From positions 31,386-95,385 of the forward strand of contig DASVHD010000005.1 of NCBI GenBank assembly GCA_036382775.1: a DNA stretch of 64,000 nucleotides, in the 5' to 3' direction. The position numbers were made by a program, and so were the translations under genes. Shown here piece by piece: positions 34,396 to 41,647 of this stretch. Under the pieces are notes generated by a model, which was given only the letters and a program-made list of their open reading frames with translations, was not told the DNA's origin and ran no database searches. This DNA comes from a bacterium (GTDB lineage Bacteria; Hydrothermota; Tepidihabitantia; SM23-42; JAOAFX01). The number at the start of each line of letters is the position of its first letter. Positions within the stretch are counted from its first letter, which is position 1.

Positions 34396-35640
34396 TTATT
34401 TATTTGTATTTACAGTATCCTGCCCTAAACAATACAAATATCCATCATGTGAGCCGAAGTAGATCCGGCTGCCGATGACCGCCGGCGTGGTATTGACCAG
34501 CGCGCCGGTCGGGAAAGACCAAACATAATCCCCGTCTGTTGTTAATCCGTAAAGTTTGCCGCTCCGGGAACCGACCACAACCATGGAATCGGCCACACAG
34601 GCAGAACCCCAGATGCTGCCGTCGGTCTTGAACTTCCAGATGACCCGGCCCGAATCGGCCGATAAGCAGTGCATGCGCCCATCGCCAGAACCAAAGTATA
34701 CGCGGTTACCCACAATCGCGGGAGTGGCGATCACCCGACCGATCGTCCTGTATTTCCAGATGATCTTCCGATTGATCCGGTCCATACAGGACATGGTCCC
34801 GCCCTCACACCCGAAATAGATCGTATCGCCGATGATGACCGGCGACACATCCGTGTCCGAACCGGTCTTGAAAGACCACAGGATCGTGCCGCTGCGCGTC
34901 GACAGGCAGTATAGAAAACCCCGTGATGAACCGGCGTAAAGGAAAGTGTCAATTATCCCAACCGATGATTCGACCGAACCGGCAACCGGCGTTTTCCAGA
35001 TCACCTCCCCGGTATTGGCGTCAAAGCAATATATGTTCATGTCCTCGCCGCCAACATAGACAGTGTCGTTGATAATGCAAGGTGAGGAATCCATGTCGTT
35101 ACCGGTCTTTGTTTTCCAGATGAGCTTTCCGTCGTTTAAGGACACGCAACGGAAATAATTGTCGCGCGCGCCAAAATATATCCGGCGCTTGTATATTGCC
35201 GGCGAGCATTTGACCGAATGACCGCACTTGTGCTTCCAGATGAGCGCACCGGTCTTTTTATCCAGACAATAAAGGTAGCTGTCGCAGGAGCCGAAAATAA
35301 GCGTGTCACCGAGGATCGCCGGCTGGCCGCTCCAGGCTACGCCCTGCCATATAGTCTTCGGGTCAACGCCCCGCTTTTCTTTCTCGCCTTCAAGGATAAA
35401 ACGGGTTTTGAATTTCCAGCATAAAGCGACTTTGCGCGGCACTTTCCCGGACCCGTGATAAGTGTGGTATTGGTTCCCCCTGAACATCACAAGCGAATCC
35501 CGCGGTATTTTCAGGGAATCGAACGATATCATGCCAAGCGCGTGCCTGGCGCTACGACGCCCAGCGCACATGCTGAGCAGTACCAGTGCCGCGCCGAAAG
35601 CGCATAATATCAATGTCAGTGCAGTTTGCGACAGCTTCAT
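34396..35640 (-). CDS. PQQ-type beta-propeller protein, membrane anchored or lipoprotein
   Basis: 414 residues from the ATG at 35640; the ATG at 35646 would lie before the probable transcription start. The hydrophobic N-terminus LILCAFGAALVLLSMCAG has a possible lipobox (LSMC). Seven to eight BamB/PQQ-type blades follow, with repeats of the form GTLIWKHKCG, KLIWKTKTGND, EVIWKTPVAGS, TILWSFKTGSD and KIIWKYRTIG, each with IGDTIYFG-type turns. Such proteins serve as scaffolds or bind partner enzymes. No PQQ enzyme is expected here because the catalytic residues are not seen. Confidence 0.8.
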   Translation of the reverse strand: MKLSQTALTLILCAFGAALVLLSMCAGRRSARHALGMISFDSLKIPRDSLVMFRGNQYHTYHGSGKVPRKVALCWKFKTRFILEGEKEKRGVDPKTIWQGVAWSGQPAILGDTLIFGSCDSYLYCLDKKTGALIWKHKCGHSVKCSPAIYKRRIYFGARDNYFRCVSLNDGKLIWKTKTGNDMDSSPCIINDTVYVGGEDMNIYCFDANTGEVIWKTPVAGSVESSVGIIDTFLYAGSSRGFLYCLSTRSGTILWSFKTGSDTDVSPVIIGDTIYFGCEGGTMSCMDRINRKIIWKYRTIGRVIATPAIVGNRVYFGSGDGRMHCLSADSGRVIWKFKTDGSIWGSACVADSMVVVGSRSGKLYGLTTDGDYVWSFPTGALVNTTPAVIGSRIYFGSHDGYLYCLGQDTVNTNK

Positions 35641-35649
35641 TTGCATAAA

Positions 35650-35677
35650 ATTATACCAATCCGGCGGTCACAATCAA
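35650..35677 (-). promoter_or_regulatory. Promoter for the propeller gene, leaderless
   Basis: Leftward TTGATT (35677-35672), 16 bp, TATAAT (35655-35650). The ATG at 35640 is nine bases on. Confidence 0.6.
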
Positions 35678-35682
35678 TACGC

Positions 35683-35710
35683 TTGACTTTGGAATGCCGG
35701 ATATTATAAT
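35683..35710 (+). promoter_or_regulatory. Promoter for the small membrane protein gene
   Basis: TTGACT (35683-35688), 16 bp, TATAAT (35705-35710). It is back to back with the leftward promoter, five bases apart at the -35 boxes. Confidence 0.7.
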
Positions 35711-35729
35711 CATCCCAAAAGGAGGATAC

Positions 35730-36149
35730 ATGGTACAATACCTCTTACTGCTGTCGATGATCAGCCAGGGTGCTATTGACAGTGTTCCCATGGCACCAGC
35801 GCCTGCGTCAGCAAGGAAAAGTTATACAGCGCAGATCCTTGTCAACGGGATAATAGGCCTTGGTTTTGGGACCGGCGCGGCCGTATTCTATATGAAAAGC
35901 GGCTCGTCATATGACGCGTACCTGAAAAGCGATTCGCTCTGCGAAGCCACTGATTATTACAATAATACCGTGTTCTATGATAATCTGCGGAACATATGCG
36001 CTGGCGGGGCGGTTTTGTTCCTTGCCCAAGCCCTCTATTACCAACTCAAGAGCGTACGGACCAAAACGGCGTCAAGACCGGCGCCCGAGATCGATCTGGG
36101 CATGAGTGAAAAGAACAAGTATTTTATATGTCTCAGACAGCCGATCTAA
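35730..36149 (+). CDS. Small exported/membrane protein, unknown
   Basis: 139 residues from the ATG at 35730, which has AAAGGAGG before it; the upstream reading of the same frame is not used. A signal-like N-terminus (VQYLLLLSMISQGAID) is followed by two further TM segments (ILVNGIIGLGFGTGAAVF; ICAGGAVLFLAQALYYQL). I do not recognise the family. The layout (signal, TM, loop, TM) resembles small DUF5683-type envelope proteins of this kind of bacterium. The next gene starts 23 bp later. Confidence 0.65.
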   Translation: MVQYLLLLSMISQGAIDSVPMAPAPASARKSYTAQILVNGIIGLGFGTGAAVFYMKSGSSYDAYLKSDSLCEATDYYNNTVFYDNLRNICAGGAVLFLAQALYYQLKSVRTKTASRPAPEIDLGMSEKNKYFICLRQPI

Positions 36150-36172
36150 ATACCGGCAACGAGGAGGCACTA

Positions 36173-36712
36173 ATGCAGCCAATCAAAAGAATACTGCCGG
36201 GCCTGCGGCCGCGTTGCCCGGTGTTGTTGATATCGTTATTGATGCTGATGTCGCTGTCAATGAACTGTCAGCGCGAACACACCAATGCTTATGACATCTG
36301 CAACGAAAATTTCTATCCGCCGCGCGGCGTCATGGGCGTCGCGTCATCGCCGGTTTACGATCCGTACGGCACGCTGGTCGCGGTCGACATGTATTTTTAC
36401 TTTGTGGACAAATTCGACCGCGCCACATCCTTTGATCACAGATTTTACCAGGACATATCAGAAGTCATGCAATTCGACTACGCCATATCGGCTAATTACG
36501 ATGTGTACGGCGTCAGCGTCAGCTATGGCGGCGCGCCTTTCCCCATTGGTACGTACTGCATGAAAACGTACTATGCCGAACTGCCCGTGGCGGGCTGCCG
36601 TTTTGACGTGATCGCCTCCGGCACCAGGCGAATTATCGTTCCCGTTACCGAAATGACCCGGTTTGCAGTCCCGGACATAGAGGTTCCGAGGTTTGAGATC
36701 AGCCCGGAATAG
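36173..36712 (+). CDS. Lipoprotein of unknown function
   Basis: 179 residues from the ATG at 36173, which has GAGGAGG in front; the earlier ATG at 36128 lies inside the previous gene. The signal ends in the lipobox SMNC (residues 28-31). The rest is a compact beta-rich domain (FYPPRGVMGVASSPVYDP; YDVYGVSVSYGGAPFPIGTY) without a recognisable family. It probably forms a pair with the small membrane protein upstream. Confidence 0.65.
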   Translation: MQPIKRILPGLRPRCPVLLISLLMLMSLSMNCQREHTNAYDICNENFYPPRGVMGVASSPVYDPYGTLVAVDMYFYFVDKFDRATSFDHRFYQDISEVMQFDYAISANYDVYGVSVSYGGAPFPIGTYCMKTYYAELPVAGCRFDVIASGTRRIIVPVTEMTRFAVPDIEVPRFEISPE

Positions 36713-36750
36713 ATCCGCGAATACGGGGGGTCTAGCGGTATAATTGCCAC

Positions 36751-36778
36751 TTGACAAATAGGCAATTTCAGGTATAAT
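36751..36778 (+). promoter_or_regulatory. Promoter for tRNA-Ile
   Basis: TTGACA (36751-36756), 16 bp, TATAAT (36773-36778), about 90 bp before the tRNA. Confidence 0.65.
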
Positions 36779-36868
36779 TAACAGTTGTATCATTAAGGGC
36801 TTTTAGGCTTTCCTTATACTGATCCAAACTTAGCATATGTTTTCAGGACATTGTCATCTACTAAGGAA

Positions 36869-36942
<74 letters not shown>

Positions 36943-37011
36943 GTCCGAACCAGCCGATGGCTTTTAGTATATGGCTGATTGCGGTTCGGAAATATAAACT
37001 CTCATTGTCTT

Positions 37012-37142
37012 CTCTCTTTTGATAGGAGAGAAAGTCTGCCCCGTACCTGATACGGGGGTGAGGGTAATACCTCTCATCTCCTCTCCCTTGATGGGAGAGG
37101 GTAAGAGCCTGCCCCGTATTCGATACGGGGGTGAGGGTGTAA
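37012..37142. repeat. Tandem dispersed repeats of the CTCTCCCTTGATGGGAGAGGG type
   Basis: Two units, each a hairpin of the form CTCTC-CCTTGATGG-GAGAG followed by TGCCCCGTA...TACGGGGGTGAGGGT. The same family is at about 39926, 40614, 41271 and 41440. No gene is visible between tRNA-Ile and the next start at 37282. Confidence 0.7.
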
Positions 37143-37281
37143 TTAAAAAAGAACGGAATAGCGCCTTTAGGCGCGTTTGGTGGGTCATTACCACCAATAT
37201 TTGATTGCACAAGGATTTTAAAAAGGATCCTTAGTGCGATCATATTCCAAGCTAGCGAGGAATAAACAAAGGAGGCCGTAC

Positions 37282-37539
37282 ATGAAGAAACTCGCATTAT
37301 TGCTGGTTATCGCAGTAGCATTTGTGGTGATCGGCTGCCAGCCACCGGCTGGAACTGTGGTGACGCCAGATCAGCTGGATGCTGTGAAAGCAGAACTCAG
37401 TGCTTTGAAAACTGAGGTAGAAGGACTGAAGGTTACCGTGGATACTCTGACGGTATACTGCAACAAGTGCATAGAAAAATGTTTGGGCAAAGGCACCGGA
37501 ATAACACCACCCGGCCTGAAACCCCCAACACAGAAGTAA
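37282..37539 (+). CDS. Small lipoprotein with Lpp-like coiled coil
   Basis: 85 residues after AAAGGAGG. Signal KLALLLVIAVAFVVIGC with lipobox VIGC. Mature part: a heptad stretch LDAVKAELSALKTEVEGLK continuing VTVDTL, then a Cys pair in VYCNKCIEKC and a Pro-rich end. The layout resembles Braun-type lipoproteins, but the terminal Lys is not preceded by the usual attachment sequence. The three closely spaced cysteines could form disulfides between chains. The following lipoprotein gene starts 15 bp later. Confidence 0.7.
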   Translation: MKKLALLLVIAVAFVVIGCQPPAGTVVTPDQLDAVKAELSALKTEVEGLKVTVDTLTVYCNKCIEKCLGKGTGITPPGLKPPTQK

Positions 37540-37554
37540 TTACTAGGAGGATAA

Positions 37555-38322
37555 ATGAAAAGACTACTTACTCTATTCGGAACCGTTATCGCGCTTGTCG
37601 CGCTAATCGGTTGCGAAGGCGAAGTGACGCTGGAAGCTCCATCCGTTTCCTATACGGTTGAAAACGATGGCGCGGATCTGGCATTGACCTGGTCTGAAGT
37701 CACTGACGCCGACGGGTACATCATCTACGGCGATGACGTCGTCCTTGACACGGTAACGACCACGACATATACAGTGACCACGCCAGCAGCGCTCGTTGAA
37801 GTGACTGCTTATTCAGGCGATACGGAAAGCGATGCTGACCAGATCGATTGTGCGCCTGTAGAAACTGCAAGCTTGCATATCTTCGGCAGTTCAGATCCCG
37901 ATACCACTCATCCCAGTGGCTTTGGTTTCAGCAGCAGCGGAACAGCGACCGGTTATTCCATCTCGAACTCCAACAATGCTGATCTGATCGATTACTGGAT
38001 CTATAGCACATCAACACTACTCCAGTTCGTCTCTCCGAGCGATGCGAATCCCCCATTCAACAGTGAGGTCAATGCGACCGTGAACAGCGGCAGTGACTAT
38101 AATGGTCTCGTTATTGCCGATGCTCCGGGTGGATATTCCACGCAAACTGACATTGCTAGCGGCGCCGTGTATTCATTCTGGATCGACCCGGATAATGATG
38201 GCTGGGGCGACAACAATGACTACTTTGGCAAGATCAGCGTTGACGGGATAAATGGTGTTGACTGCACACTGACACTCGCTTATCAGTCGATTGCCGGCTT
38301 ACGTTGGTGCGTTACGCCATAA
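37555..38322 (+). CDS. Secreted lipoprotein with fibronectin-III-like domain
   Basis: 255 residues with AGGAGG before the ATG. Lipobox LIGC at residues 17-20. Residues 25-100 look like a fibronectin type III unit (VENDGADLALTWSEVTDADG then YIIYGDDVV). The remaining 150 residues are Ser/Thr/Asn-rich and beta-predicted, with Ca-loop-like WIDPDNDGWGDNND. Not further recognised; probably exposed on the cell surface. A clear rho-independent terminator ends the unit. Confidence 0.7.
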   Translation: MKRLLTLFGTVIALVALIGCEGEVTLEAPSVSYTVENDGADLALTWSEVTDADGYIIYGDDVVLDTVTTTTYTVTTPAALVEVTAYSGDTESDADQIDCAPVETASLHIFGSSDPDTTHPSGFGFSSSGTATGYSISNSNNADLIDYWIYSTSTLLQFVSPSDANPPFNSEVNATVNSGSDYNGLVIADAPGGYSTQTDIASGAVYSFWIDPDNDGWGDNNDYFGKISVDGINGVDCTLTLAYQSIAGLRWCVTP

Positions 38323-38342
38323 CACTATAAGCAGATCTTAAC

Positions 38343-38374
38343 AAAAAAGGCGGGTTTATAACCCGCCTTTTTTA
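38343..38374 (+). terminator. Rho-independent terminator
   Basis: Stem GGCGGGT (38349-38355) with ACCCGCC (38361-38367), five-base loop, followed by a run of six T (38368-38373). It ends the two-lipoprotein unit. Confidence 0.9.
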
Positions 38375-38382
38375 TTGTTGAA

Positions 38383-38535
38383 GCCGTTCCTAGGAGAACG
38401 GCTGAAATGCCATTCGTACATCACTCAACAAAGGAATGGCGTGAGGCCGTTCCAGAAAGAACGGCTGAAATCCTATTTCCTCACTATTTATGGCTTGAGT
38501 CCGCTCCAAAAAGAGCGAACGAAATTCTGTTTCCA
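38383..38535. repeat. Three tandem units of a short palindromic repeat
   Basis: Units with arms GCCGTTC/GAACGGC (twice) and CGCTC/GAGCG, each followed by GAAAT and an ATTCC-type end. Related units stand at 39712 and 40102. The arms change together, so the hairpin is kept. Confidence 0.65.
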
Positions 38536-38559
38536 CCTTTTAAAAAAAGAAACAGGGAC

Positions 38560-38587
38560 TTGACACTATCTTTGTTTTTATTACAAT
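38560..38587 (+). promoter_or_regulatory. Promoter for the propeller surface protein
   Basis: TTGACA (38560-38565), 16 bp, TACAAT (38582-38587). AAGGAGG precedes the ATG at 38608. Confidence 0.65.
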
Positions 38588-38607
38588 GTTATAGACAAGG
38601 AGGCCAT

Positions 38608-39684
38608 ATGTTAAAATACCTGTCATTGATCATTATTCTAGCCGACGTATGTTTTGCTGGTGCGACCTATATCGATGGCGTACTGGTTTACACCGATACT
38701 GACGCACAAACAGCGGTCCCAGCGTCTCCGTCAACCCGGCAATTCAATGTCGTGGATTCATTCCCGGCGGCCGCGACCGATTATTCGATGGGGATCGCGT
38801 GCGACGGTCAGTATTTGTGGAACAACGAGGCTTTCGTCCACTGGTTCGCTCGCATGGACACATCCACGGGCGCGATCTTAAATACGTTCAATACATCCAT
38901 TGGTGACCGCGATATGACATTTGACGGACAATATCTGTGGGCATCGGACTGGAGTTCCGCTTCGATCAGCAAATTCGATACCGCTACCTGCACCATGATA
39001 AACACATATTACCCGCCATTCTATGCCGGCAAGCCTAATGGCATGGCATGGGACGGCAACTATCTCTGGGTCGGCGAGGAGTCGGGCCGGATCTACAAGA
39101 TGACCACGACCGGCGACACCGTGCGCTCGATACCTCCGCCCGTATACAATTCGTATGAACCGCGTGGCCTGGCTTTCGACGGCACGCACCTGTGGGTAGG
39201 CTATCAGGATGCTGGACTGATCTATGAGGTAGACACGACAAACGGTGCGGTGATCGCATCCTATACGGCTCCGGGCACGATCCCGGGCTGGCAGTTCCAG
39301 CAGGGACTTGACTGCGACGGCCAATTCCTCTGGTCGACGATCGGTGGTGACGCGCACTGGATCTACCAGATCGACATCGGACTGCTCGGCGCCGAAGAAC
39401 ACAAAAATAGCGGCGCATCAATGCCCAATATCAAGCTCAGTGCCAGTCCCAATCCTTTTATCGATGATGCCCGGATAACCCTGATCCTTGGCGAATCGAA
39501 AAAAGCGACGCTCAAAGTCATCGATGCCAGCGGTCGCGTCGTTTCGACTCTGATCGAAGGTAAACATCTTATGGCCGGCGAGCATGTCTACAACTGGCAG
39601 CCGGACCATGATCAGGCCGGCATATTCTTTGCGGTGCTGGAAGTGGGCACTTTCACCAAATCCATAAAGCTGATCAAGATCTAA
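38608..39684 (+). CDS. Secreted beta-propeller protein with sorting-type tail
   Basis: 358 residues from the ATG at 38608, chosen for AAGGAGG and a signal peptide (YLSLIIILADVCFAGA); the longer frame upstream reads through repeat DNA. Blades repeat every 40-45 residues with the motif DGQYLWNNE, DGQYLWASD, DGNYLWVGE, DGTHLWVGY, DGQFLWSTI. The C-terminus is a type IX-like sorting domain: SASPNPFIDDARITL, LKVIDASGRVVSTL, GIFFAVLEVG, SIKLIKI. Likely a surface protein anchored with help of the PorV-like system. Confidence 0.82.
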   Translation: MLKYLSLIIILADVCFAGATYIDGVLVYTDTDAQTAVPASPSTRQFNVVDSFPAAATDYSMGIACDGQYLWNNEAFVHWFARMDTSTGAILNTFNTSIGDRDMTFDGQYLWASDWSSASISKFDTATCTMINTYYPPFYAGKPNGMAWDGNYLWVGEESGRIYKMTTTGDTVRSIPPPVYNSYEPRGLAFDGTHLWVGYQDAGLIYEVDTTNGAVIASYTAPGTIPGWQFQQGLDCDGQFLWSTIGGDAHWIYQIDIGLLGAEEHKNSGASMPNIKLSASPNPFIDDARITLILGESKKATLKVIDASGRVVSTLIEGKHLMAGEHVYNWQPDHDQAGIFFAVLEVGTFTKSIKLIKI

Positions 39685-39711
39685 GCAGTGTTTTTGTCAT
39701 CCCGCATTTAT

Positions 39712-39783
39712 TGAGTTCGCTCCAGAAAGAACGAGCGAAATCCCATTCCTTCCACATTTAATAAAAGGAATGGGAATGCGGGA
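39712..39783. repeat. Short palindromic repeat unit
   Basis: TTCGCTC-CAGAAAGAAC-GAGCGAA followed by ATCCCATTCC, and a second hairpin ATTCC...GGAAT with a TTTAATAA loop. Same family as 38383 and 40102. The remaining DNA to 40247 is a mosaic of such repeats, including copies of the GTCATTGCGAG...AGCAATCTCAT family at 39831, 39893 and 39990. No coding sequence is supported. Confidence 0.6.
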
Positions 39784-40081
39784 TCCAGCTATTCTGCAGG
39801 TCCCGTTGGACGATCAGCGTGCAACGGGGTCATTGCGATCCCGCACTTTACCAAAGTGCGAGAGAAGCAATCTCATCGTCATAGAATCCGTCATTGCGAG
39901 TACGCCATGTGCGCAACCTTATTAATTCAACCCTCACCTTATTCCTCTCCCTTTGTAAGGGAGAGGGTAGGGGTGAGGGATAAATGGTGTCCCGAGGAAC
40001 GAGGAGAAGCAATCTCATTTAGTTTTTTTATATATTTATAATTCAGCCATTGGCCAATAGCTGTGCCATCTCCGATGGCAC

Positions 40082-40100
40082 ACGGAGAGAGAGGGATTTG
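40082..40100. repeat. Duplicate of the tRNA-Ser 3' end
   Basis: Nineteen bases, ACGGAGAGAGAGGGATTTG, identical to 40247-40265, which cover the 3' end of tRNA-Ser on the other strand. The copy lies 165 bp downstream of the tRNA in tRNA sense. This is the position expected of an attachment-site duplication left by an integrated element. Confidence 0.6.
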
Positions 40101-40101
40101 T

Positions 40102-40170
40102 TGAGGCCGTTTCAATAAGAACGGCCGAAATCCCATTCTCTCGTTATTAATAAAAGGAATGGGAAACCTC
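40102..40170. repeat. Short palindromic repeat unit
   Basis: GGCCGTT-TCAATAAG-AACGGCC, then ATCCCATTC with its complement GAATGGGA around a TTAATAA loop. It lies between the two copies of the tRNA-Ser end. Confidence 0.6.
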
Positions 40171-40247
40171 GGTGAGAATCCCGGCAGGCTTTATCACTGT
40201 GATCTATCTTTTCATCACCGTCATCAATTACCGCTGAAAGCGGTAAA

Positions 40248-40332
40248 CGGAGAGAGAGGGATTTGAACCCCCGATTCCTTGCGGAATACGCGATTTCGAG
40301 TCGCGCGCCTTCGTCCACTCGGCCATCTCTCC
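40248..40332 (-). tRNA. tRNA-Ser (anticodon CGA)
   Basis: On the minus strand the acceptor GGAGAGA (40332-40326) pairs with TCTCTCC (40255-40249), discriminator G. Anticodon stem CGCGA/TCGCG with CGA at 40298-40296, and the long variable arm of a class II tRNA. Confidence 0.93.
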
Positions 40333-40613
40333 AAAGGGGGCTGCGCCCCCTTTTCTCCATTCGGTTTTTGATAAATCAAAAACACTCATGGAGACCCCGG
40401 AACCCCCTACACCGCTATTCCCCAGCGCAGTGACGGCAGTTTTCGCCGTGGACATTACCGGTCGCAATCGTAGTGACTTGCACTGGTTCTGTCTATCGAC
40501 GCGAGTAAAAACATTTAATGTAGGGCAAACCCCTTATAATCCCGCATCCTCATTATGCTACGATCAAAAATGCGGGACTTTTCTCCCGGAACCCCCGACT
40601 GCCCAGATTTTCT

Positions 40614-40760
40614 CCTCTCCCTCGATGGGAGAGGGTTAGGGTGAGGGTGCAAAAATTTGTCATTGCGAGCCCGCCAAGTGGCATGGCGGGCGTGGCAATC
40701 TCATCCGCCTCCGTCATTGCGAGTGCGCCTTGTGCGAAGCAATCTCATCTTTTATTCTTT
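40614..40760. repeat. Cluster of two dispersed repeat families
   Basis: One CTCTCCCTCGATGGGAGAGG unit, then two units of the GTCATTGCGAG...AGCAATCTCAT family (40659-40702 and 40713-40748) with different internal hairpins (CCCGCCAAGTGGCATGGCGGG; TGCGCCTTGTGCG). The second unit encodes the end of TadA. From 40333 to 40614 I see a GGGGGCTGCGCCCCC hairpin and no gene. Confidence 0.65.
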
Positions 40761-41220
40761 TTTTCTTAAAAAACTCTTTCATCAATCCAGCGGCTTCGTG
40801 CTCCATGACGCCTTCGACCACTTCGATCCGGTGGTTCAGGCGTTTTTCCTTGACAATGTCAAAGATCGAACCGCAACCGCCGAACTTTTCGTCGCGGGCG
40901 CCGAAAACGATCCTTTTAACCCGCGCCAGGACCAGAGCGCCCGAGCACATGACGCACGGTTCTATTGTACTATAAATGACCACGTCTTTCAAGCGCCACG
41001 AATTCAGGGCGTTCGCTGCCGCGGTGATCGCGATGATCTCGGCGTGGGCAGTGGGATCGCGCAACTGCTCGGTCTGGTTATGGCCCCGGCCGATTATCTG
41101 ATTTTTATAGACCGCGACCGCGCCGACCGGCACCTCGTCAAAGGCCTTTCGAGCCTCTTTGAGTGCTTGCTGCATATAGAACTCATCCAAATTATCGTTC
41201 GAGCTTATCGAGAATTTCAT
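40714..41220 (-). CDS. tadA: tRNA-specific adenosine deaminase
   Basis: 168 residues from the ATG at 41220, with AAAGGA upstream; an upstream frame to 41322 is repeat DNA. The deaminase motifs HAEIIAI and PCVMCSGAL bind zinc and carry the proton-shuttle Glu. TadA converts A34 to inosine in tRNA-Arg(ACG). The gene for that exact tRNA lies 354 bp upstream on the same strand. The last eleven residues (DEIASHKAHSQ) and the stop are encoded by a dispersed repeat, so the C-terminus was replaced or extended by it. Confidence 0.93.
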   Translation of the reverse strand: MKFSISSNDNLDEFYMQQALKEARKAFDEVPVGAVAVYKNQIIGRGHNQTEQLRDPTAHAEIIAITAAANALNSWRLKDVVIYSTIEPCVMCSGALVLARVKRIVFGARDEKFGGCGSIFDIVKEKRLNHRIEVVEGVMEHEAAGLMKEFFKKKRIKDEIASHKAHSQ

Positions 41221-41270
41221 TCCTTTCTTTCCTTCTCCCACAATGGGAGATTTTATCCCCCCCCATTTTT

Positions 41271-41475
41271 TTCCTCTCCCTTGATGGGAGAGGGTAAGGG
41301 TGAGGGTGTTTCTATTTGTCATTGCGAGTACTCTTTGTGCGAAGCAATCTCATCTTTTTATTTTCATCACCGTAATCTATGTTTCACCTCCCTTTTTTTC
41401 CTCTCCCTCGATGGAGACTGTCTCCCAGTATTTCTCCTCTCCCTTGATGGGAGAGGGTAAGGGTGAGGGTGAACT
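41271..41475. repeat. Repeat cluster between tadA and tRNA-Arg
   Basis: Two complete CTCTCCCTTGATGGGAGAGGG units (41275, 41441), a broken one at 41400, and one GTCATTGCGAG...AGCAATCTCAT unit (41316-41353). Further on, inverted repeats CAATTCGGC (41519-41527) and GCCGAATTG (41563-41571) lie just past the tRNA-Arg 3' end. No gene seen. Confidence 0.65.
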
Positions 41476-41573
41476 TTTTTAAGGTACTCCCGTTTATTGC
41501 TACGCATCAACGGGATCTCAATTCGGCAGCTGCATCTACCGCGCAACGCTTGGTTTCTGCAGGCCGAATTGGA

Positions 41574-41647
41574 CGCGCCCGGCGTGATTCGAACACGCAA
41601 CCTATGGATTCGTAGTCCATCACTCTATCCAGTTGAGCTACGGGCGC
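41574..41647 (-). tRNA. tRNA-Arg (anticodon ACG)
   Basis: On the minus strand the acceptor GCGCCCG (41647-41641) pairs with CGGGCGC (41581-41575), discriminator G. Anticodon stem ATGGA/TCCAT with ACG at 41613-41611. It is the substrate of TadA. Its first 23 bases overlap the 3' end of the integrase gene. Confidence 0.94.

Noticed and set aside
38407..38607. Long N-terminal extension of the propeller protein
   Set aside because: It is translated repeat DNA. A promoter, AAGGAGG and a signal peptide all begin at the ATG of 38608.
40333..40354. GGGGGCTGCGCCCCC hairpin as terminator of a gene
   Set aside because: No gene ends next to it on the plus strand; it may be part of the repeat zone.
41625..41647. 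Possible assembly join between integrase and tRNA-Arg
   Set aside because: The tRNA is intact and folds perfectly, and the integrase has all catalytic residues. The overlap is more simply an integration product, though a join cannot be fully excluded.
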